Source: Candidatus Shapirobacteria bacterium (GTDB taxonomy: Bacteria; Patescibacteriota; Microgenomatia; UBA12405). Taken from it: a stretch of DNA of 15,676 bases. Position numbers and translations under genes: made by a program. The stretch spans positions 1-15,676 of the forward strand of contig VFLE01000209.1 of assembly GCA_009885205.1 (NCBI GenBank), read 5' to 3'. The notes beneath the pieces were generated by a model. It saw nothing but the letters and a program-made list of their open reading frames with translations, had not been told where the DNA came from and made no database searches. Shown here in pieces: positions 1 to 6,848 of this stretch (within the stretch, counting starts at the first letter, position 1; every line of letters starts with the position of its first letter).

Positions 1-183
1 TTATCCCGATATTGTCGTGACTGTAATCCTGCATTACAAAAAGCCATCGCTTTAGCTAAAGAAAAAAATTTTTTTGGTGAAGCAAAACAAAATAGGAGTG
101 TTACAGATTTGGTTTTAAGATTTAACAAAGGAACAGTAAGAGTTATAAACGGAGTATTATCATCTACAATAGCAACAAAATAG
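1..183 (+). CDS. C-terminal end of an unrecognised protein (5' truncated by the window)
   Basis: Frame 1 is open from the first base to a TAG at 181-183 and gives 60 residues. The fragment has a CxxC pair (YCRDCNP) near its start, then a helical Lys/Ala-rich stretch (ALQKAIALAKEK), then a strand-like end (VTDLVLRFNKGTVRVINGV). The CxxC could bind zinc, but with only two cysteines visible this is a guess. I do not recognise the family. The stop lies 3 bp before the remnant of a TraG-like gene end on the other strand. The continuous frame and protein-like composition support real coding sequence. The start and full length lie outside the window. Confidence 0.55.
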   Translation, partial: LSRYCRDCNPALQKAIALAKEKNFFGEAKQNRSVTDLVLRFNKGTVRVINGVLSSTIATK

Positions 184-186
184 TTT

Positions 187-219
187 TTACAACCTTGCTC
201 TTTTGGCAATGTCAGATTG
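187..219 (-). pseudogene. Remnant of a second TraG-like gene 3' end
   Basis: Read on the minus strand, this stretch encodes QSDIAKRARL followed by TAA. The intact 777-aa ATPase next door (553-2886) ends in ESDIAKRARL followed by TAA. Nine consecutive residues plus the stop are identical, while about 10 of 33 bases differ, nearly all at synonymous positions. That pattern fits an old protein-coding duplicate rather than a recent copy. Upstream in this frame only seven further codons are open before a stop (241-243), and they do not resemble the ATPase. The rest of the paralogue is therefore gone. It could be a deletion scar or the displaced gene end left by an old insertion between 220 and 552. 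Confidence 0.6.
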
Positions 220-223
220 ATAC

Positions 224-556
224 TTGTTTTTAAAAAAGAGTTATACTGGTTTATTGACATTTAAAAAACAGATTAGTGAAAAATGTGTTGGATGTATGGC
301 TCTATGTGGGGAAAACACCAATAATATAAATACTAACCGAGCGTGCATTGAAGTTGTTTATAGTCCCAAAATTAAAAAAATAAAGGAAAATATAAAATCT
401 TTATTTATTTTTCCTGATGAAAATAAAAAAATAGGGGCAGCAATATTGAAAGAAATAGTTCCAAGACCAAAAGAATACAATATAATAGCTAAGGTAGAAA
501 GAGGATTTTTATATAAAAGAGTAAATATTATTGGAGAATTTGGATTTTGGGTTTAA
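224..556 (+). CDS. AT-rich hypothetical protein, possibly a gene fragment
   Basis: This open frame of 110 codons starts at TTG (224); the only internal ATG option near the start is at 296. Neither has a convincing ribosome binding site. The protein is Lys/Ile/Asn-rich and carries three close cysteines near residues 21-28 (CVGCMALC), which could hint at a metal site. Its end (VERGFLYKRVNIIGEFGFWV) looks like folded protein. Its stop TAA (554-556) overlaps the stop of the convergent TraG-like gene (553-555). It sits exactly between two copies of the same gene end, so it may be cargo of an insertion or a truncated gene. I recognise no family. A-rich codon use differs from the ATPase beside it. 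Confidence 0.35.
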   Translation: MFLKKSYTGLLTFKKQISEKCVGCMALCGENTNNINTNRACIEVVYSPKIKKIKENIKSLFIFPDENKKIGAAILKEIVPRPKEYNIIAKVERGFLYKRVNIIGEFGFWV

Positions 557-2886
557 AGTCGGGCGCGTTTGGCGATGTCGGATTCGACGATAGCGAGGGG
601 ACGACCATACTTGAGTGAAGATAATTTTTTGATCATTTCCGCCATCTTGGGATTGCCGGGTTTTTGTTTCTCGACGGCCGCTACCTTGACCGAAAATGGA
701 GGTTTGGGGGTACCATTGACTAAAGTTTTTAAATAAATTTCGCCTGTTCCTAAATTTAATAAATCGTGTTCGCCAAAAGTAGGTTGAAACTGATGAGATA
801 AAAAGCCAGCGTCAGAAATACCAACACGGAAGGAGCAAATAGAGCCGACATTGCCAAAGACAGCATTTTTGACTTCTTCATCCATTTGGGAAACGAACTG
901 GTTGGCGACAGTTAAATTTAAATGATATTTGCGAGCTTCGGAAAGAATTATGGCAAAATCCTGAGTCGCAAAATTTTGAAATTCGTCAACATATAAATAA
1001 AAATCACGGCGATTGGCTTCGGGGGTATCTTGACGACTCATGGCGGCAATTAAAATTTTTGGGATTAAGACTAAACCAAGAAAGGCTGAATTTTCCTCAC
1101 CAATTGTTCCTTTGGCTAAATTAATAATTAAAATTTTGCCGTTATCCATGGCCTCGCGGAAATTAAAAGATGAAGTTGATTGACCAATAATGTTACGCAT
1201 CATGGTGTTGGTAATAAAGCGGCCAAATTTGGAAACGATGTAGTCTAGGACTTCGGATTTATGGAAATCGTTAGTCTGAGCAATTTGGTCAGTCCAATAA
1301 CGCCTAACCATAGGGTCTTTTACCTTGGGCAACAAATATTGGACATAGGACGGGTCGGTGAGACAACGGACAATTTCGATAAAAGTAGCACCGGGTTCGG
1401 ACATGACGGTCAACATAATATTGCGAATGGCGTGTTCAAAACGAGGACCGACGATACCGGTTTTGTATGGATCGTAAAGCTTGTACATCAAATTGATGAT
1501 GGAGGAAGTGACAAAATCTTTTTGATCATCACGGTCACATTCCATAACATTGAAACCCATGGGGCGATCGGTTTGAGAGGGGTCAAAATAAATGACATCA
1601 TCAACCCGCTCGGGAGGAATACGCTCTAAAATACTTTCATAAGTATCATGAGGATCAATAAAACAGACGCCTTTGCCAGCTTTAATATCTTGCAATGCCA
1701 TGTCAGCCAGCAACCACGATTTACCCACACCAGTTTGGCCGACAATATAAAAATGACGTTGGCGGTCGGAATCGGTCATACAAAATTTGGTATCAACCCC
1801 GCGATAAATATTGTCACCAATGTACAAACCCGTCTGAGGAGCATCGGTGGGAGCAGGGGCTTTTTTGGCCTTGAGCCAATGTAAATTTGGAGTTTCAATG
1901 GACTTGTTGGGTAAATGAAAAATAGAAGCAATTTCGTCAACTGACAAAATGGTCATGCCTTTGTGCCAAAAAATGACGGGGTATTTGTAAATAAAATCGT
2001 CGACAAAGAGTGAATTTAGGCGAATTTTGCGACTGGATAATTTATTCCAAGATGATTCAAACTGAGTAAAACAAGCTTTTAAATTGCCCATGTTTCGTTT
2101 GGCCACGTCGCGGTCGGGGGCAATAGAAATGAGACGCAAAGCCGTCTCGAAACCGGTTTTGCCAGATTTACTTTCGATGGCTTCAAGCTGACGGGCATCA
2201 ACTTTGTAGCTGGCCTTTTCGGCATTGCTTTCGGATTTTTTGGTGGAGCTAATAAAACCTTTGCCAGCTTTGGACCAACTGCCATCGGTGGGGCTTAAAA
2301 CCATTTGGATAGCCATGGTTTCACCGGTGCTGAGTTTAGATAAGACCGAAGTTATGGAAGAAAGTGGATCGATGGGAATTTCTTTGTAGGTTTTAATGGG
2401 GTAGAAAGGAGATTTTTTTTGACCTAGCCATGAATACTCGACATGACCACTTTCAAAAAAAATATTGGGCTCATCAACAGGGCGTATATCGGCACCAGCA
2501 TAAACAGAGTAAAATTGTTTTTCAACCAAATCTTGGTATTTTTTGGGGATACAAATATAAAATTTGATATCGTCATGAGTCCCAATAATTTCGAGGGAAA
2601 AAGACGGTTGGGAATTAAAGGCCCCTAAAAATTTAAATTTTGGTGAGCGATAAAGGGTGCCTAGGGAGGCCAATATATTTTCGGTAGCATCGATTTTAAT
2701 TTCATTGTCTTGAGGGACAGCTATTAAAAGAGTGACTAAATCAAGTGAGTGTTTTTCCCTGTCTTTCCACCTATACCATAGGGCGAAAAAATAATAAAAT
2801 ACCCAAAGTAAACCAAGAACTAAGATACTGATAATTAGTAACCAGATGAAATTGATAAAAATAATAAAAAAGTTTTCAGGAATCAT
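553..2886 (-). CDS. TraG/VirD4-like type IV secretion coupling ATPase
   Basis: This 777-aa protein is a membrane-anchored, ring-forming DNA or protein translocation ATPase of the HerA/FtsK/TraG class. A hydrophobic helix spans about residues 6-36 and is followed by YRWKDREK, placing the bulk in the cytoplasm. The ATPase core has Walker A GQTGVGKS at 383-390, a CFIDPH strand at 408-413 typical of this superfamily, and Walker B FYLYVDEF at 629-636. A region resembling the TraG/TraD (TraM-recognition type) end follows at about 655-700. The segment at about 50-340 is a poorly conserved middle domain. CPR genomes commonly carry such a gene without a full conjugation set, and no other secretion gene is seen here, so the substrate is unknown. 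Its start overlaps the 122-aa gene by 11 bp, indicating co-transcription. VirB4-like is an alternative label. Confidence 0.85.
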   Translation of the reverse strand: MIPENFFIIFINFIWLLIISILVLGLLWVFYYFFALWYRWKDREKHSLDLVTLLIAVPQDNEIKIDATENILASLGTLYRSPKFKFLGAFNSQPSFSLEIIGTHDDIKFYICIPKKYQDLVEKQFYSVYAGADIRPVDEPNIFFESGHVEYSWLGQKKSPFYPIKTYKEIPIDPLSSITSVLSKLSTGETMAIQMVLSPTDGSWSKAGKGFISSTKKSESNAEKASYKVDARQLEAIESKSGKTGFETALRLISIAPDRDVAKRNMGNLKACFTQFESSWNKLSSRKIRLNSLFVDDFIYKYPVIFWHKGMTILSVDEIASIFHLPNKSIETPNLHWLKAKKAPAPTDAPQTGLYIGDNIYRGVDTKFCMTDSDRQRHFYIVGQTGVGKSWLLADMALQDIKAGKGVCFIDPHDTYESILERIPPERVDDVIYFDPSQTDRPMGFNVMECDRDDQKDFVTSSIINLMYKLYDPYKTGIVGPRFEHAIRNIMLTVMSEPGATFIEIVRCLTDPSYVQYLLPKVKDPMVRRYWTDQIAQTNDFHKSEVLDYIVSKFGRFITNTMMRNIIGQSTSSFNFREAMDNGKILIINLAKGTIGEENSAFLGLVLIPKILIAAMSRQDTPEANRRDFYLYVDEFQNFATQDFAIILSEARKYHLNLTVANQFVSQMDEEVKNAVFGNVGSICSFRVGISDAGFLSHQFQPTFGEHDLLNLGTGEIYLKTLVNGTPKPPFSVKVAAVEKQKPGNPKMAEMIKKLSSLKYGRPLAIVESDIAKRARL

Positions 2887-3244
2887 CGGGTTTAAAGGAG
2901 ACGTGACTTTCTTTTAACTTTATTTCACGAAAGAAAAAAACTGATAGCCAGTGACCAACATCATCGAAACTTTTTTTGAAACCATCAATAAAGGTGGTGC
3001 GGGTAATGGGAATATTTATTTTGGGGTTTTGAGAATTGATAGGTGACAACTGTGGCTGACCTGATGGATCAAAAGTTGGGGTGGCAACGGGATCTTCCTC
3101 GATTTTTTGGAGAAAGGATTTTAGTTCGCGAGGGACAAAAGCCTCGGGTTTTTTTAAATCGACAATAACTTGGCGTGTTTCGACGCTATTTTCGACAACG
3201 GGAGATTCAATAACTTTTTCTAAACTTTCTTTAATTTCTGGCAT
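2876..3244 (-). CDS. Hypothetical partner protein of the TraG-like ATPase
   Basis: This 122-aa protein has no signal peptide. Residues 1-35 are acidic and Val/Glu-rich. They are followed by FVPRELKSFLQKIEEDP (36-52), a Pro/Gln/Ser-rich linker (53-80), and a more hydrophobic end with HWLSVFFFREIKL at about 98-110 that could be amphipathic or membrane-associating. Its stop lies inside the start of the ATPase gene (11-bp overlap), so the two are almost certainly translated from one mRNA. An accessory role for the ATPase is inferred from this linkage alone. I know no named family. A -10-like TATACT lies 6 nt before the ATG, so it may also have its own leaderless transcript. Confidence 0.7.
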   Translation of the reverse strand: MPEIKESLEKVIESPVVENSVETRQVIVDLKKPEAFVPRELKSFLQKIEEDPVATPTFDPSGQPQLSPINSQNPKINIPITRTTFIDGFKKSFDDVGHWLSVFFFREIKLKESHVSFKPDDS

Positions 3245-3250
3245 TAAAAT

Positions 3251-3256
3251 AGTATA
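3251..3256 (-). promoter_or_regulatory. -10-like TATACT before the 122-aa gene
   Basis: On the minus strand TATACT lies 6 nt before the ATG at 3244 and 3 bp downstream of the polyprenyl synthase stop codon. No Shine-Dalgarno sequence is present, so a transcript from here would be leaderless. It would separate the secretion-like gene pair from the isoprenoid gene upstream. Confidence 0.4.
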
Positions 3257-3258
3257 GC

Positions 3259-4320
3259 TTAAAGCTCGCGATTTGCCATATACTCAGAAATACCAGCGAT
3301 AAAATCGACCGCTTCGTTATTACAATTTAAGTCACGCAATTTTTGGGCGGTGATTACGGCTTTTTGTGCTAATTCTCGTGATATTTTTATAGAGTAATCA
3401 AGAGAACCACTATTTTTTATGGCTTGTTTGGCCTTAGTTATATCCGCCTCAGGCGCGGACCTGCGGCCCCAGACTTTTTTTAAATCAGCAATCTGCGCTG
3501 ATGTACCATCGGTTAAAGTTTTTAATATTAATAATGTTACTTTGCCTTGGAGTAAATCAGAGTTGGCCGATTTGCCAGTTTTTTCTGGGTCACCAAAAAC
3601 ACCCAAAATATCGTCTTGTAATTGAAAAGCGACTCCCCCATCCATGGAATAATCAGTCAAAACACTTAAAACATCGTCGCCGAGACCTGCCAAAATTGCG
3701 CCAATGTATAGGGGGTTTTCGTAGGTATAAATGGCAGTTTTGGCTCGATGTAAAGTCATTACATCATCTTCCGTTACTTGATCAAATATTTTTTCAAGCG
3801 TTACATCGTAACACTGACCATTGGCAGTATTTACAACACCACGTAATAATTTTTGTGTAGCTTTTAGCTTAGCTTTAATATCGAAATCTGATTTTAATAG
3901 TAAATCGTAACCTAAAGTTAGGGCAATATCACCGACCATTACCGCCATTGCCTCTCCATAATGTGGATCACCATTTTCAAAAAAGCGATGTGTAGTTGGC
4001 AACCCCCTACGGACGTCATCTTGATCCATGAAATCATCGAGCATTAGCAATCCAGTGTGTACCAATTCGACGGACATGCAGGCGTTCCAAATACTTTCAT
4101 CGGGAACTTTACCCAACATGTAACCATAATAAACAAAGGCGGCGCGAATGCGTTTGGCGGGACGGAGGTTGTGTTCACTGCTATGCAACAACATTTTTTT
4201 GACTAGATCTTTTTGTTTTTGATTAAAACCAAAATTTAAATTAATTTCTGTCTCCCAATATTGTTTTAATTTGGCATCAATAAGGGGGACAAATTGCATG
4301 AGAGTATCTTTGGCGGTCAT
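3259..4320 (-). CDS. Polyprenyl diphosphate synthase (trans-isoprenyl diphosphate synthase)
   Basis: This 353-aa enzyme condenses isopentenyl diphosphate onto allylic diphosphates to build isoprenoid chains. The first Asp-rich motif is DDFMD at 95-99, followed by the expected RRG (104-106). The second is DDILGVFGD at 236-244, preceded by FQLQ. RPAKRIR at 53-59 matches the substrate-binding FRPAKRIRP-like segment. The residues just before DDxxD (TGLLML) contain no aromatic, which in this family argues against a short farnesyl product and for C20 or longer, but the product cannot be assigned. A GC-rich palindromic patch encodes residues 284-293 in the variable C-terminal part. It may supply lipid carriers for envelope glycosylation, an inference from family knowledge. 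No Shine-Dalgarno or clear -10 sequence was found upstream. Confidence 0.9.
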   Translation of the reverse strand: MTAKDTLMQFVPLIDAKLKQYWETEINLNFGFNQKQKDLVKKMLLHSSEHNLRPAKRIRAAFVYYGYMLGKVPDESIWNACMSVELVHTGLLMLDDFMDQDDVRRGLPTTHRFFENGDPHYGEAMAVMVGDIALTLGYDLLLKSDFDIKAKLKATQKLLRGVVNTANGQCYDVTLEKIFDQVTEDDVMTLHRAKTAIYTYENPLYIGAILAGLGDDVLSVLTDYSMDGGVAFQLQDDILGVFGDPEKTGKSANSDLLQGKVTLLILKTLTDGTSAQIADLKKVWGRRSAPEADITKAKQAIKNSGSLDYSIKISRELAQKAVITAQKLRDLNCNNEAVDFIAGISEYMANREL

Positions 4321-4379
4321 AAGGGTTTAGTCGTAAGAATTTCGTTAATCACCCACATTTTGTTTTTAGATAATAAAGA

Positions 4380-5105
4380 TTAGTCTTTAATAGCTGAGAC
4401 TATTATATAGCGTTGATAAAATGACCGTGGAAATAATTCAAAGATTGGTCTAAAAAAATTAATTATTTTTTCAATTTTTTGTGATAGCTTGTTGGTTTTG
4501 GTTACAAATCGAAAGTAGAAGTAACCTGAATAGGTTGCGGTTTTTATGTAACAATGATGCTCAATAAACGACTTTTTAATTTTGTCTAAATTTAGGGTGG
4601 ATAAATTATGATTAGAGATTGTTTCTGGTTCAAATATTCGATAAAGCAGATGATATATTGGGGACTTTAAGTTTGGGACATCAACCATAATGGTTCCATT
4701 TTGTTTAGTAATATCAACGTGTTTTTTAATAACATTATCTAAGTTTTGGAAATGTTCTATAAAACCAAAGGAGCAAACGTAGTCAAAATGATTTATGTTT
4801 TTATATTTAAGAAAATCGTCCTCGATAAATTTACCAATTGAATATTTATTTTTATTAAGCCATAACGGCAATAGGTCTTTTGTATTTTTATATAAATCGA
4901 TACCGTTTAACTGATACCCTTTATCTCCAAAAATAGCTAAGAACTTGCCGGGATAACAGCCAATCTCAAAACAACTTTGGTTGTGCGTAGCCTCGGGGAC
5001 TTCTGATTCAATCCAAACTCGAATAGGGTGATGGAGAGGTGCAATTTCAAAGCCAGATTGTTGCCAATGTTTTACCCAATATTGTTTACTTGCCACTGAT
5101 AACAT
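4380..5105 (-). CDS. Class I SAM-dependent methyltransferase
   Basis: This 241-aa protein has the Rossmann methyltransferase pattern: motif I FEIGCYPGKF at 46-55, the acidic residue ending strand 2 at D70 (LNGIDLY), and a motif IV/V region FDYVCSFGFIEHF at 107-119 followed by GTIMVDVPNL at 137-146. This resembles the Methyltransf_11/23 type, which often acts on small molecules or glycan precursors; the substrate is not readable from sequence. The C-terminal third (about 195-240) is aromatic and Lys-rich, possibly a substrate lid. The start ATG has an extended -10 element TGATATAAT ending 8 nt upstream and no Shine-Dalgarno sequence. The stop lies 59 bp before the polyprenyl synthase start, so the two may be co-transcribed. 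Confidence 0.8.
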   Translation of the reverse strand: MLSVASKQYWVKHWQQSGFEIAPLHHPIRVWIESEVPEATHNQSCFEIGCYPGKFLAIFGDKGYQLNGIDLYKNTKDLLPLWLNKNKYSIGKFIEDDFLKYKNINHFDYVCSFGFIEHFQNLDNVIKKHVDITKQNGTIMVDVPNLKSPIYHLLYRIFEPETISNHNLSTLNLDKIKKSFIEHHCYIKTATYSGYFYFRFVTKTNKLSQKIEKIINFFRPIFELFPRSFYQRYIIVSAIKD

Positions 5106-5113
5106 TACTGCCG

Positions 5114-5122
5114 ATTATATCA
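5114..5122 (-). promoter_or_regulatory. Extended -10 promoter TGATATAAT for the methyltransferase
   Basis: The minus strand reads TGATATAAT with a perfect TATAAT at 5119-5114, ending 8 nt before the ATG. The position 17 nt further upstream (GGAGTA) does not match a -35 box, as expected for an extended -10 promoter. Transcription would start at or within 1-2 nt of the ATG. This is the best consensus match in the window. Confidence 0.65.
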
Positions 5123-5165
5123 GATTGATACTGGCATACTCCGCCTAAAAAAATAATTAAAAATC

Positions 5166-5174
5166 TGCTAATCT
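5166..5174 (+). promoter_or_regulatory. Extended -10 promoter TGCTAATCT
   Basis: TGCTAATCT ends 6 nt before the ATG at 5181, with no Shine-Dalgarno sequence. It pairs divergently with the methyltransferase promoter in the same 75-bp gap. A leaderless transcript is implied. Confidence 0.5.
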
Positions 5175-5180
5175 TAATTA

Positions 5181-6353
5181 ATGCCAATTAAAAAAGAGCT
5201 CTTTACAATAACTTTTGGAGGGTGGTATCAAAGAACGACACTACACCTATCGGAAATCTATGATCTGTTTGCCCGGGGAAAATCCAACTTAAATTTGGAT
5301 CAAGAAAAACTGAATAAATTTTTGCGTAATTTTGATTTTGTGTCGGTAACTCGGGAGTGGGGCGACCTTGAATATGTAAAATGTAAGACGAGAAATGGAA
5401 TTGAAATTCGATATTACGAAGATGGACTATATATCCTTGAAATTGAATCCAAAGATATTGAACAGGGTGAAAAAATGCTTAGTTACTATTACAAAAGTTT
5501 TTTACAGCCAGCGATATCATATATTTTTTCCCTGGGGGCGCCAACGCCAAAAATTTTGGCAGCGATTAAAACTACCCATCCGGTTGCTATTTCCACCCAG
5601 TCAAAAAATACCAAAGAGATTTTTAAAAAATATAATTTTGGACCAATTTATAACGAAGTTGTTTCAAAAACATTGTCGGTGTTTAAGACTCCTAAGTATG
5701 TGGTAATGGTGTCGCCAACAGTCGAAAAAAATTTGCAAGATTTGATTGAAATGCAAATATTTTTCCGAGAATTTAAAGACCAATTACAAACATACTTGGA
5801 TATTCACCGAGAAGTATGGGAAGAAATTTCGGAGATTAAAGAAAGAGGAATGATACAAGGTAAGGAAGTTGAGGCGGTGCGAAGTCGGCTGGACTCACTC
5901 CAGAAAACCATAAGTCTGATTAAAAGTCGAATCAACCAAATGGGGTCGTATGTCAAAACTAGATCGTCGATTGCTAAAAAATTGGAAATTGATGGTCAGT
6001 TGTCATCAATTTTTCAATATAAATACGAAACACTGATTGATACTTTGGCTTATATTCAAGAAGTGTGGAAAATGACTCAGGATTATATTGATACGGCCAT
6101 ACAGGTGGTGGTGGAAGTTAAAAATCAGAGTACTAATAATAGTATCCAATCACTACGATTGATAACGACTATTGGAGTACTGTCGGGTATTTTTGGGTAT
6201 TTGTCAAAAGTAGAATTTCCTACCGTGACTTGGGTAGGAGTGTGGTACTTTTTTGTGTTGATTGTGGGGACATGGTTGATCAACCAAATTATTGGACTGG
6301 TGTATCAAAATTTAAAATATAAACTGAAGTTTACCAAGAAGATTGGAAGGTAA
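5181..6353 (+). CDS. Coiled-coil protein with two C-terminal membrane helices (CorA-like topology)
   Basis: This 390-aa protein belongs to no family I can name with certainty. Residues 1-110 form a mixed alpha/beta cytoplasmic domain (ending near YILEIESKDIEQGEKML). Residues 180-315 are long helices with heptad-like character. Two hydrophobic segments lie at about 324-341 (LRLITTIGVLSGIFGYL) and 347-374. This order, N-terminal soluble domain, long helix, and two terminal membrane helices, is that of CorA-type metal transporters. The GMN signature that should follow the first helix is absent; the loop reads SKVEFPTVT. A divergent CorA-like channel or an unrelated protein of similar shape are both possible. 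It starts the unit that continues 4 bp later with tspO. Confidence 0.75.
   Translation: MPIKKELFTITFGGWYQRTTLHLSEIYDLFARGKSNLNLDQEKLNKFLRNFDFVSVTREWGDLEYVKCKTRNGIEIRYYEDGLYILEIESKDIEQGEKMLSYYYKSFLQPAISYIFSLGAPTPKILAAIKTTHPVAISTQSKNTKEIFKKYNFGPIYNEVVSKTLSVFKTPKYVVMVSPTVEKNLQDLIEMQIFFREFKDQLQTYLDIHREVWEEISEIKERGMIQGKEVEAVRSRLDSLQKTISLIKSRINQMGSYVKTRSSIAKKLEIDGQLSSIFQYKYETLIDTLAYIQEVWKMTQDYIDTAIQVVVEVKNQSTNNSIQSLRLITTIGVLSGIFGYLSKVEFPTVTWVGVWYFFVLIVGTWLINQIIGLVYQNLKYKLKFTKKIGR
6345..6350 (+). promoter_or_regulatory. Shine-Dalgarno GGAAGG selecting the tspO start
   Basis: GGAAGG lies 7 nt before the ATG at 6358, inside the last codons of the upstream gene. It favours this ATG over an in-frame TTG at 6343. 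It is one of only two clear ribosome binding sites in the window, both at second genes of an operon. Confidence 0.6.
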
Positions 6354-6357
6354 AATT

Positions 6358-6795
6358 ATGAAAAAAATAAATTGGAGCAAGCTTATTATTTCTATTTTGA
6401 TTCCACAGATAATTGGTGGGGCGGGGGCATTGTTTACGACACCAAAAATTCAAAGTTGGTATGCGACCCTCAATAAACCATTTTTTTCACCACCAAATTG
6501 GGTATTTGGTCCAGTGTGGACAATACTTTTTTTGATGATGGGAATTAGTTTGTATTTACGATGGAATAAAAATTTAAAATGGTTTTGGGTACAATTATTT
6601 TTAAATTTATTGTGGTCAGTGATATTTTTTGGAATGGAAAGGCCTGATTTGGCATTAATAGAAATTTTATTTTTATGGTGGGCAATTTGGAAAACGATCA
6701 AAAGTTTTGGTAAAACTGGAGTATGGCTGTACCCATATTTGGTATGGGTTTCGTTTGCCACACTATTAAATGCAGGAATTTGGTGGATAAATTAG
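6358..6795 (+). CDS. tspO: TspO/MBR family membrane protein (tryptophan-rich sensory protein)
   Basis: This 145-aa protein has the five hydrophobic segments and Trp-rich pattern of TspO, the bacterial relative of the mitochondrial translocator protein, which binds tetrapyrroles and cholesterol-like ligands. Family signatures are visible: WYATLNKPFFSPPNWVFGP (34-52), VWTILFLMMG (53-62), a QLFLNLLWSVIFFG segment (79-92), and PYLVWVSFATLLNAGIWWIN (126-145). Length is slightly below the usual 150-170. ATG 6358 was chosen because of GGAAGG 7 nt upstream. It begins 4 bp after the preceding gene and is likely co-transcribed with it. The physiological role is unknown here, as no haem or porphyrin genes are nearby. 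Confidence 0.93.
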   Translation: MKKINWSKLIISILIPQIIGGAGALFTTPKIQSWYATLNKPFFSPPNWVFGPVWTILFLMMGISLYLRWNKNLKWFWVQLFLNLLWSVIFFGMERPDLALIEILFLWWAIWKTIKSFGKTGVWLYPYLVWVSFATLLNAGIWWIN

Positions 6796-6812
6796 TTTTC
6801 AATCTCCCTAAA

Positions 6813-6832
6813 TCCCTCTTTGACAAGAGGGA
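6813..6832. terminator. Hairpin between convergent tspO and Nudix genes
   Basis: TCCCTCTT and AAGAGGGA form a perfect 8-bp stem around a TGAC loop. It lies between two convergent genes (ends at 6795 and 6849), the expected place for a bidirectional terminator. Neither side has a strong T-run; downstream on the plus strand is only CTTCTTAAAA. A dispersed palindromic repeat of the REP type is the alternative. Confidence 0.45.
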
Positions 6833-6848
6833 CTTCTTAAAAAGAATG

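Noticed and set aside
212..224. A 13-mer TCAGATTGATACT shared with 5120-5132
   Set aside because: A 13-base match is expected by chance about once or more in an AT-rich window of this size, and the two contexts differ.
1261..1629. Plus-strand open frame of 122 codons opposite the TraG-like gene
   Set aside because: It is the antisense shadow of the conserved ATPase core, with no family resemblance or start signal. The same applies to 3501-3860, 7444-7689, 10480-10767 and 15091-15486.
6343..6357. TTG start five codons upstream for tspO
   Set aside because: GGAAGG is properly placed for the ATG at 6358, and the extra residues overlap the upstream gene end.
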